NCBI GenBank assembly: GCA_020029455.1 | Contig: JAIBJH010000125.1 | Coordinates: forward strand, 1 to 7,572 | Reading direction: 5' to 3' | Source: Hyphomicrobiales bacterium | GTDB lineage: Bacteria > Pseudomonadota > Alphaproteobacteria > Rhizobiales > Aestuariivirgaceae | Length of the DNA stretch: 7,572 nt | Part shown: in pieces, positions 1 to 4,979 of the stretch | Position numbering within the stretch: position 1 is the stretch's first letter | Layout of the letters: each line of letters starts with the position of its first letter | The notes under the pieces: generated by a model | Told to the model about the DNA's origin: nothing | What the model saw: only the letters and a program-made list of their open reading frames with translations | Databases searched by the model: none | Made by a program: the position numbers and the translations under genes

Positions 1-20
1 CAACTTGGCCGGAATTTGCT

Positions 21-209
21 CTAGAGCGTGATCAGCTTTGAGCGAGTCTCCTCCCCCTTTACGGGGGAGGTGTCATTGCGCAGCAATGACGGAGGGGGTC
101 ACCGCATGTTGTAGCCCCCACACGGCGCACAAGATGTGCGCCACCCCCCGCGCTGCGCGGGGGGATAGAAGTTCGATACTCGCCTCAATAGATAGTGATC
201 AGGCTCTAG
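21..209. mobile_element. MITE-like palindromic repeat element with terminal inverted repeats
   Basis: The ends are inverted copies: CTAGAGCGTGATCA at 21-34 matches the reverse complement of 196-209 (CTAGAGCCTGATCA) at 13 of 14 bases. Similarity resumes further in, with TTGAGCGAGT at 38-47 against TTGAGGCGAGT read backwards from 189-179. Between the ends lie several perfect hairpins: arms 50-57/63-70 (CCTCCCCC), 72-79/83-90 (GTCATTGC), 124-130/136-142 (GGCGCAC) and 144-153/155-164 (CCCCCCGCGC). No protein is encoded, as expected for a non-autonomous element. The terminal sequence resembles dispersed intergenic repeats I remember from Rhizobiales genomes, but its copy number here is unknown. 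No clear target-site duplication is visible. It sits at the 3' end of the sugar transporter operon and may fold in the mRNA as a 3' barrier or terminator. It could also be a REP/BIME-like repeat, not a transposed element. Confidence 0.7.
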
Positions 210-1099
210 GCGGCTTCCCTCATCGCTCCGGGGCCTGGGATGGCGGCCTTAGGACATTTGCCGGCGATGATCATGCCCAGCACGTCGTCATGGCTCACGT
301 CCTTGGTATGGGCCGTGCCAACCACCTTGCCGTTCTTCATCACACAGAGCCGATCAGCAAGATCGAACACATCATGCAAATCATGGCTGATGAGGAAGAT
401 GCCGATGCCTTCGGCCTTCAGCTGCTTGATGAGCTCGCCCACCTGCGCGGTCTCCGCCGGGCCAAGAGCCGCTGTCGGCTCGTCCATTATCAAGATGCGG
501 GCGTTGAAATGGATGGCGCGGGCAATGGCGACCGACTGTCGCTGGCCGCCCGAGAGCTTGATCACCGGCTCCTTGAAACGGCGGAAATTCGGGTTAAGGC
601 GGTGCATCACCTTGCGGCATTCCGCTTCCATGGCAACATCATCCAGCGTGCCGAAATTGGTCTTGAGTTCGCGTCCAAGATAGAGATTGGCGGCAGCGTC
701 CACATTGTCGGCAAGAGCCAGCGTCTGGTAGATTGTTTCGATACCCAGCGCCTTGGCATCGCGCGGGTTGGTGATCGCAACTTCATCGCCATTGATGAAG
801 ATCTGTCCGGCATCACGCTTGTAGGCACCGGACAAAACCTTGATGAGCGTCGACTTGCCCGCGCCATTGTGGCCGAGAAGGCCAACCACTTCGCCCGGAT
901 AGAGATCGACGGTGGCGTGATCAACGGCCTTGATGCCGCCGAAGGCGATCGAGATATCGCGCATCTCGATCAGCGGCGTTCCGCGCTCCCGCACATTCTT
1001 GTGTGGCTCGGCACCCTTTACGGCGGATGGAATGTCATGAATTTCCGCGGAGGCAGACGTCTTACGGGGAGAAGTTTTCTTGGTTGCTTTCTTTGCCAT
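206..1099 (-). CDS. xylG: Xylose-type sugar ABC transporter, ATP-binding protein (single nucleotide-binding domain)
   Basis: This is the cytoplasmic ATPase that powers import through the adjacent permease. The 297-residue protein has one complete ABC domain: Walker A GHNGAGKST at about 76-84, Q-loop glutamine at 125, signature LSGGQ at 182-186, Walker B ILIMDE at 202-207 and switch histidine 239. Enteric XylG, RbsA and AraG carry two such domains in about 500 residues. Single-domain versions exist in alphaproteobacteria (the FrcA/XylG style), so this is probably not a truncation, and two copies would dimerise. Residues 1-40 form a Lys/Arg/Ser-rich extension (MAKKATKKTSPRKT) before the domain. 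The ATG is preceded by GGGGAGG at a good distance, and the gene starts 12 bases after the permease stop, so the two are co-translated. The TAG stop lies inside the terminal repeat of the element at 21-209. The sugar is inferred from the operon, not from this protein. Confidence 0.88.
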   Translation of the reverse strand: MAKKATKKTSPRKTSASAEIHDIPSAVKGAEPHKNVRERGTPLIEMRDISIAFGGIKAVDHATVDLYPGEVVGLLGHNGAGKSTLIKVLSGAYKRDAGQIFINGDEVAITNPRDAKALGIETIYQTLALADNVDAAANLYLGRELKTNFGTLDDVAMEAECRKVMHRLNPNFRRFKEPVIKLSGGQRQSVAIARAIHFNARILIMDEPTAALGPAETAQVGELIKQLKAEGIGIFLISHDLHDVFDLADRLCVMKNGKVVGTAHTKDVSHDDVLGMIIAGKCPKAAIPGPGAMREAA

Positions 1100-1111
1100 G
1101 TGAGCCTCCCC

Positions 1112-2533
1112 CTACTTCGCACGCCGGCGGTAAATCTGGTCGAGATAGACGGCGGTCACCAGAACGCCACCCACCACAATGGCCTGCCATGGCGATGGCA
1201 GGTTGAGCAGCAGCATGCCGGAGGTTATGGATTGCATCATCAATGCGCCCAGCATGGCGCCATAGATGGTGCCGAGGCCGCCCGCGAGCGAAGTTCCGCC
1301 GATCACCGCGGCGGCGATGACATAGAGTTCGTTCAAGTCACCGAGCGAAACGGTCGCGGCATCAAGACGCGATGATGACACGATAGCCGAGATTGCCACC
1401 AGAATGCCCATGAGGGTGAAAACCTTCACGGTCATCATCTTGGTGTTGATACCGGCAAGTTCGGCTGCTTCCGGGTTGCCGCCGATGGCATAGACATAGC
1501 GGCCAAACAGCGTGCGCGTGGAGATGAAGGACATCACCAGGCCGACAACGAGCGCCAACAACACTGGAATGGCGTAGCCCGTGTAGAGGACATAACCTTC
1601 CGCGCAGCGCACGATCTTGTCGGCGGCCATGCAGATCGCCGCTCCATCCTTGTCCTCGATACCTGGAGGAATGGGAATCTTGTTGGCAACTGCATATTGC
1701 TCGATGAGACGTGGCGGCCAGGCATAGGAATTGACGATGAGAGTGGCGCCCAGGACGATGGCGCTGCCCAAGCCAGCGAGAAAGACCTCGGCCCAGACGG
1801 GACGCAGTGGAAACTTGAAGCGCATGCGCTGCCTTCGCCCCATGACGATGCCAAGAATGATGAGGGCACAGGCGGCAAGCGCCAGACTCCAACTCCAGAA
1901 CGGCCCCAGCCAAGATGCGGGAACGCCGCCGCCCAGGACCTTGAAGCTCTTGTCGAGCGGGGCAATGGTTACGCCTTCGGAAATGTAGAACGAGATGCCG
2001 CGCGCATAGGCGATGAGCCCGCCGAGCGTGACGATGAAAGACGGAATGCCGAGAAAAGCGATGAGGTAACCGTTGAAGGCGCCGACGGCCGCGCCCAGAA
2101 CGAGGGCCACAATGACAGCGATGATCCAGATGGACCAGTGGCCGACACCAAGCGCCGGGGCCAAGTGCTGGACCTGCAACACGGCGGCGACGTTAGCGAC
2201 GAGCGTGAGCATGGCGCCTACGGACAAATCGATCTGGCGGGTGACGATGACGAGCACCATGCCTGTCGCCATGATGGCGATGGAAGAGGTCTGAACCGTG
2301 AGGGTCCAGAGGTTGCGGGGCGTGAGGAATGCTCCGCCGAAGAGGCCGCCCAGGCTGTCGGTGCCGGCCGGCAGACGCAGGTAGCCCCAGATATCGAAGA
2401 TGCACCAGACGGCGATGATCGCGGCGACCATGCCAAGCACGCGCGTGTCGAGTTCAGTGGAGCGGATGAAACGTGCCACCGCGCTTTCCTGGACCATGGC
2501 CGGATTGACGGATGTGCTGCTGGCGTCTGTCAT
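1112..2533 (-). CDS. xylH: Xylose-type sugar ABC transporter, permease (BPD_transp_2 family)
   Basis: This inner-membrane permease forms the sugar channel of an ABC importer. The 473-residue protein is highly hydrophobic, with about ten likely membrane segments, for example near 33-50, 82-98, 135-155, 212-231, 250-267, 320-337, 370-386 and 402-440. Family signatures include GMVLVIVTRQIDLSVG (91-106), the cytoplasmic coupling region GGNPEAAELAGINTKMM (351-367) and AAVIGGTSLAGGLGT (408-422), all typical of RbsC/XylH proteins. It is longer than E. coli XylH (about 393 residues). The extra length includes a hydrophilic stretch at about 272-315 with two cysteines (C301, C310), which may lie in the periplasm and form a disulfide. 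The start ATG follows a GGGGA ribosome-binding site. It lies between the binding-protein gene, separated by 124 bases with a terminator, and the ATPase gene, 12 bases downstream. Substrate specificity is inferred from the neighbouring XylF-like protein. Confidence 0.88.
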   Translation of the reverse strand: MTDASSTSVNPAMVQESAVARFIRSTELDTRVLGMVAAIIAVWCIFDIWGYLRLPAGTDSLGGLFGGAFLTPRNLWTLTVQTSSIAIMATGMVLVIVTRQIDLSVGAMLTLVANVAAVLQVQHLAPALGVGHWSIWIIAVIVALVLGAAVGAFNGYLIAFLGIPSFIVTLGGLIAYARGISFYISEGVTIAPLDKSFKVLGGGVPASWLGPFWSWSLALAACALIILGIVMGRRQRMRFKFPLRPVWAEVFLAGLGSAIVLGATLIVNSYAWPPRLIEQYAVANKIPIPPGIEDKDGAAICMAADKIVRCAEGYVLYTGYAIPVLLALVVGLVMSFISTRTLFGRYVYAIGGNPEAAELAGINTKMMTVKVFTLMGILVAISAIVSSSRLDAATVSLGDLNELYVIAAAVIGGTSLAGGLGTIYGAMLGALMMQSITSGMLLLNLPSPWQAIVVGGVLVTAVYLDQIYRRRAK

Positions 2534-2591
2534 GTGTGCGTCCCCAATTCCCTTTGTCGTGCGGGCGCATTGAACGCGCCTCTTGAGTCAT

Positions 2592-2622
2592 GAAAAACCG
2601 CGCCATCTTGTGGATGGCGCGG
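2592..2622 (-). terminator. Rho-independent terminator between binding-protein and permease genes
   Basis: Read on the minus strand, a perfect 10-bp GC-rich stem (arms CCGCGCCATC and GATGGCGCGG) closes a 5-nt loop and is followed at once by TTTTT. This is a textbook intrinsic terminator. It lies after the xylF-like stop and before the permease start, inside an otherwise continuous operon. It probably acts as a partial terminator or mRNA 3' stabiliser, giving more binding protein than membrane components. A second small hairpin (2638-2653) sits just upstream. Confidence 0.85.
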
Positions 2623-2637
2623 CCAGTTTGTTTCAGT

Positions 2638-2653
2638 TCGCGCTTTCGCGCAA
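2638..2653 (-). other. Small GNRA-loop hairpin after the binding-protein stop
   Basis: On the minus strand, TTGCGC and GCGCGA pair (one G-T wobble) around a GAAA tetraloop, 4 bases after the stop codon of the binding-protein gene. GNRA-capped stems are stable in RNA. Together with the terminator that follows, it would protect the 3' end of a monocistronic binding-protein mRNA. The stem is short, so this is only suggestive. Confidence 0.4.
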
Positions 2654-2657
2654 GAGA

Positions 2658-3698
2658 TTAGCCGCAGGCCGGAACTGAGCCAGCAGCGACGCCAGCGCAG
2701 GCTTCGTCCTTGCTGATCCAGCCGCCGTCGATCACGTCACCGAGGTTGTCCTTGGTGATCGGGTTCGGCGGGATGAGGATCGAGTTCATTTCGACCTTCT
2801 TCTTGCCGCCCGAGAACTTGGCAGAGCCAGGAAGCGCGTCCATGGCCGTGCCGCCGATCAGGGCAACAGCAGCTTCCGCAGCCATCTTGCCGAGAACGCG
2901 GCTGTCCTTCCAGACAGACACAAGCTGGGTGCCGAGAGCAACGCGGTTGAGAGCGGCCTTGTCGCCGTCCTGGCCGGTCACCGGCACCGCGCCAGCGAGG
3001 CCCTGGGCTTCGAGAGCCGCCACAACGCCGCCCGCCATGCCATCATTTTCAGAGACGACAGCGTCGATCTTGTTGTTGTTGGCGGTCAGGCACTGCTCCA
3101 TGTTCTTCTGGGCATTGTCCGGCTTCCAACCGTCGGTGAAGGTTTCGCAGACATTCTTGATCTTGCCTGCATCCATGTTCTCCTTCAGCACTTCGGTAAT
3201 GCCTTCGAAGAGGAAGGTGGCGTTCGGGTCACCCTTGTCGCCCTTGATGAAGGCGAAGTTGCCTTCGGTCTTGCCCTTCTCGAGCATGGTCTTGGCCATC
3301 AGGCGGCCAACGCCCACGTTGTCGAAGGTGATGTAGAGGGCGTTCGGATCCTCGAACTGCACGTCATAGGCGATCGACTTGATGCCAGCATCGCTGATCT
3401 TCTGGATCGAAGGCAGGATGGCGTCCGAGTCAAAGGCAACGATCATGATCACGTCGGGCTTCTGGGCGATGAGGCCTTCGATGTCGGCGGCCTGCTTCTG
3501 GGCAGAGCCCTGCGCATCGGTCGAGACATAGCTGTGGCCGGCGGCTTCAACGACAGCCTTGATGGCGGCTTCGTCGGTCTTCCAGCGCTCTTCCTGGAAA
3601 GTCTTCCACGACACGGCGACCGTGCCGGCGTTGGCGACAACGGTAGATGCACTGAGCATCAGCGCGCCGGCCATCGCAGCGAAAATTGTACGCTTCAT
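2658..3698 (-). CDS. xylF: Xylose-type sugar ABC transporter, periplasmic substrate-binding protein
   Basis: This protein captures a sugar in the periplasm and delivers it to the permease encoded next. It has 346 residues. Residues 1-24 are a signal peptide (basic MKR, hydrophobic core, cleavage after VANA), with no lipobox cysteine. The mature part is a type I periplasmic binding fold closely resembling XylF: FQEERWKTD (34-42), YITFDN (122-127), TDGWKPDNAQKNMEQ (188-202), LTANNNKIDAVV (204-215), GQDGDKAAL (242-250) and SVWKDSR (261-267). Four cysteines are present (184, 203, 334, 345), and the last two probably form a C-terminal disulfide. After the hinge motif AYD (110-112) the residue is Val113, where E. 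coli XylF and the rhizobial XylF proteins I recall have Arg, so the ligand may not be xylose. The ATG at 3698 is chosen over one 45 bases upstream because AGGAGGAG lies 6 bases before it and the signal peptide starts there. Confidence 0.88.
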   Translation of the reverse strand: MKRTIFAAMAGALMLSASTVVANAGTVAVSWKTFQEERWKTDEAAIKAVVEAAGHSYVSTDAQGSAQKQAADIEGLIAQKPDVIMIVAFDSDAILPSIQKISDAGIKSIAYDVQFEDPNALYITFDNVGVGRLMAKTMLEKGKTEGNFAFIKGDKGDPNATFLFEGITEVLKENMDAGKIKNVCETFTDGWKPDNAQKNMEQCLTANNNKIDAVVSENDGMAGGVVAALEAQGLAGAVPVTGQDGDKAALNRVALGTQLVSVWKDSRVLGKMAAEAAVALIGGTAMDALPGSAKFSGGKKKVEMNSILIPPNPITKDNLGDVIDGGWISKDEACAGVAAGSVPACG

Positions 3699-3704
3699 TC
3701 TGTT

Positions 3705-3712
3705 CTCCTCCT
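3705..3712 (-). promoter_or_regulatory. Strong ribosome-binding site that fixes the xylF-like start
   Basis: AGGAGGAG on the minus strand ends 6 bases before the ATG at 3698. It nearly matches the full anti-Shine-Dalgarno sequence. It rules out the upstream in-frame ATG at 3743, which would add 15 hydrophilic residues in front of the signal peptide. Confidence 0.85.
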
Positions 3713-3803
3713 GGTGCCCCCTCATCTCCATGGACGCCAACAAGCCGCGCAGGCAAACGCGGCACGAACCGGGATGTGGATAGGCAGGACGTTCGTTGAT
3801 AAG

Positions 3804-3828
3804 TTTTATTTTGGCGTCCGAAATAAAA
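3804..3828 (-). promoter_or_regulatory. Probable repressor operator of the sugar transporter operon
   Basis: A perfect inverted repeat has arms TTTTATTT and AAATAAAA around a 9-base GC-rich centre. A/T-rich arms spaced like this resemble operators of ROK-family repressors (XylR, NagC, Mlc), which often control sugar ABC transporters. It lies about 106 bases upstream of the xylF-like start and overlaps the proposed -10 region of the minus-strand promoter, so a bound repressor would block transcription. No regulator gene is present in this window. The assignment to a ROK protein is inference. Confidence 0.6.
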
Positions 3829-3855
3829 TGTGCCGCAATTTCAATCGTGAGTCAA
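3827..3855 (-). promoter_or_regulatory. Candidate housekeeping promoter for the xylFHG-like operon
   Basis: On the minus strand, TTGACT (3855-3850) is a good -35 box. A 17-base spacer leads to CACATT (3832-3827), a poor -10 box matching the consensus at 3 of 6 positions. The position fits: the start point would fall inside the palindrome at 3804-3828, leaving an untranslated leader of about 120 bases. The weak -10 leaves the exact start uncertain. Confidence 0.4.
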
Positions 3856-3990
3856 GCTGGTGAATGCGCTGTGGGTGTTGAGTTGGCAATCGCCTGACAG
3901 ATTTGGCCCAGCCACCCCTTCGGAGTGAATTTTGCCATAGCAGCTAAGCATTGGATTTCGCAGTAAAAACCTATTTCTTGAAAATAGTCC

Positions 3991-4019
3991 TTGACACCGC
4001 GCGGTGAAAATGCTACTTC
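3991..4019 (+). promoter_or_regulatory. Plus-strand promoter in front of a candidate small RNA
   Basis: A perfect -35 box TTGACA (3991-3996) is followed by a 17-base spacer and TACTTC (4014-4019) as the -10 box. The spacer region contains a perfect 12-base palindrome, CACCGCGCGGTG (3995-4006), that could be a regulator site. A second palindrome, CTATTT-N5-AAATAG (3971-3987), lies just upstream. No plus-strand protein gene follows, so the product is most likely the structured RNA at about 4026-4160. The -10 box matches the consensus poorly in its second half. Confidence 0.55.
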
Positions 4020-4025
4020 TCGCTA

Positions 4026-4160
4026 CATTCCAGAAGTGGGTCACCGCTCCCACCCTCCTCTCCCAGCAATAGTCTTGAGAAGATCACGAAGACGACGTGG
4101 GAGAGAAATCCCGGGGAGTGAACTTCTGGCTGCCGAGCGCACTCATGCAGAGCGGCAGGA
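4026..4160 (+). ncRNA. Candidate structured small RNA, family not recognised
   Basis: Starting just after the promoter at 3991-4019, the sequence folds into one long rod. The outer stem CCAGAAGT (4030-4037) pairs perfectly with ACTTCTGG (4122-4129). Further in, TCAC (4041-4044) pairs with GTGA (4118-4121), and TCCC (4048-4051) with GGGA (4114-4117). CTCTCCCA (4058-4065) pairs perfectly with TGGGAGAG (4098-4105), and GTCTT (4072-4076) with AAGAC (4089-4093) near the tip. A second hairpin follows: CTGCCG (4130-4135) with CGGCAG (4153-4158). The rod with internal bulges recalls the layout of 6S RNA, but I recognise no diagnostic 6S sequence and cannot assign a family. A C-rich stretch, CCCTCCTCTCCC (4053-4064), could pair with Shine-Dalgarno sequences. 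Both ends are approximate, because no T-rich terminator follows. It could instead be a fold in the ptsN 3' untranslated region read on the other strand. Confidence 0.45.
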
Positions 4161-4314
4161 CGCCACTCTCACGACTGATCTCACAAGATCCATACTGCAA
4201 AACCAGGAGAAATCACTGCCACAGAAAACCCAAAAGCACTCTCGCAGCCTGAGCCCTTAACGAACAGCGACTGTCAGGTCATTACTGTTCCTGTAAACGC
4301 TGATAGATTTTGCC

Positions 4315-4791
4315 TTATGCTGCCGTGGCTGTTGAAGCAGGCGGTTCGGTGATGATGGCATAAAGGCCTTCCTGGGCTTTTGTGCCGCGCAGTTTGGCCA
4401 GCGTCTTCTGGTCGCGCAAAAGACGAGAGACGCGTGCCAGCGCCGTCAGGTGGTCGGCTCCTGCGTGATCGGGCGAGATCAGGGCAAAAACGATGTCGAC
4501 CGGCTCGCCATCAACACTGTCAAAAGAGACTGGTGTTGCCAGCCTGGCAAACAGGCCATGCACACGGGAAATGGCGGGCAACCTGCCGTGCGGCACGGCA
4601 ATGCCTTGGCCCAGCCCGGTCGAACCTAGTTTCTCACGCTGCAGGAGAACGTCGAAAATGGCACGAGCGTCCGCGCCCGACTGGTCCGCCAGACCTTCTG
4701 CCACTTCATGGAGAACCTGCTTCTTGTTTTGTGCCTTGAGTTCGCAGAGAACGGCGCCCGGTCCAAGGATGTCGGCAAGGGTCATGGTCAT
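4315..4791 (-). CDS. ptsN: Nitrogen-regulatory phosphotransferase protein EIIA-Ntr
   Basis: PtsN is the cytoplasmic end point of the nitrogen-related phosphotransferase chain (PtsP to NPr to PtsN). It signals by its phosphorylation state and does not transport sugar. The 158-residue protein has the usual length and a full PTS EIIA type-2 domain. The phosphorylated histidine is His68 in GIAVPHGR (63-70), after the conserved REKLGSTGLGQG run (52-63). A second conserved histidine stands at 114 in DHLTALARVSRLLRD. The C-terminal tail is Ala/Pro/Thr-rich. The gene lies 175 bases after rpoN in the same direction, the classic neighbourhood. A second ATG, two codons in (4785), has a slightly better placed GGA upstream and could be the true start. 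No strong terminator follows the TAA stop. Confidence 0.95.
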   Translation of the reverse strand: MTMTLADILGPGAVLCELKAQNKKQVLHEVAEGLADQSGADARAIFDVLLQREKLGSTGLGQGIAVPHGRLPAISRVHGLFARLATPVSFDSVDGEPVDIVFALISPDHAGADHLTALARVSRLLRDQKTLAKLRGTKAQEGLYAIITEPPASTATAA

Positions 4792-4859
4792 CCAATCAAA
4801 CTATGCCTGCGCACCGCCATCCAGCCGGGCATCTTGCCCCTGCCGGCGCGCCTTGCAAG

Positions 4860-4890
4860 CCTATATTGCCTGTTGAGAGTTGCTGTTCAA
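4860..4890 (-). promoter_or_regulatory. Candidate sigma-70-type promoter for ptsN
   Basis: On the minus strand, TTGAAC (4890-4885) and TATAGG (4865-4860) are separated by 19 bases. A 16-base spacing to CAATAT is the alternative reading. The site lies about 70 bases before the ptsN start, in the gap after rpoN. The spacing is not ideal, so ptsN may also be read through from rpoN. Confidence 0.3.
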
Positions 4891-4942
4891 GACGGGGGCG
4901 TTGAAACCTTGCCCCACATTATGCTCCAAAAAACGTGGCGGA

Positions 4943-4958
4943 AACTAGTTGCGTGCCA
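4943..4958 (-). promoter_or_regulatory. Partial sigma-54-like promoter element after rpoN
   Basis: On the minus strand, TGGCACG (4958-4952) matches the -24 box of sigma-54 promoters perfectly. The -12 box reads TAGTT where TTGCA or TTGCT is expected, so the near-invariant GC is GT. It could drive ptsN, but the damaged -12 box makes activity doubtful. Confidence 0.22.
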
Positions 4959-4959
4959 T

Positions 4960-4979
4960 CCTCAAGTCAACCCTTGAGG
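4960..4979 (-). other. Hairpin spanning the rpoN stop codon
   Basis: CCTCAAG (4960-4966) and CTTGAGG (4973-4979) form a perfect 7-bp inverted repeat around 6 bases that contain the rpoN TGA. No T-run follows on the minus strand, so it is not a standard intrinsic terminator. It may affect mRNA stability or processing between rpoN and ptsN, or be incidental. Confidence 0.3.

Noticed and set aside
50..164. CRISPR array
   Set aside because: The repeated elements are different hairpins, not direct repeats with regular spacers.
38..1375. Long plus-strand open frame of 445 codons over the ATPase and permease genes
   Set aside because: It is the antisense shadow of two clear ABC genes. Its translation has no recognisable domain, and its beginning runs through the palindromic element.
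1697..2593. Plus-strand open frame of 298 codons opposite the permease gene
   Set aside because: It is antisense to a well-supported permease. The product is a low-complexity Asp/Gly/Glu-rich sequence typical of reverse-frame reading of a hydrophobic gene in GC-rich DNA.
3841..4053. Minus-strand open frame of 70 codons upstream of the transporter
   Set aside because: It has no clear ribosome-binding site, no recognisable domain, and it overlaps the promoter region and the antisense side of the rod structure.
4026..4160. Assignment as 6S RNA, SRP RNA, tmRNA or RNase P RNA
   Set aside because: None of the signature sequences of SRP, tmRNA or RNase P RNA is present. The 6S resemblance is only in overall shape, and the locus is not the usual one next to zapA and the 5-formyltetrahydrofolate cyclo-ligase gene.
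3991..4260. Plus-strand open frame of 89 codons in the intergenic region
   Set aside because: Its start codon would be the TTG of the -35 box, it has no ribosome-binding site, and its composition (Arg/Ser/Gln runs) looks random. The RNA fold explains the region better.
4261..4310. Terminator for ptsN or for the candidate small RNA
   Set aside because: Short stems (CAGCG/CGCTG, CAGG/CCTG) can be drawn, with TTTT a few bases later on the plus strand, but the stem is interrupted and weak, and nothing comparable exists on the minus strand.
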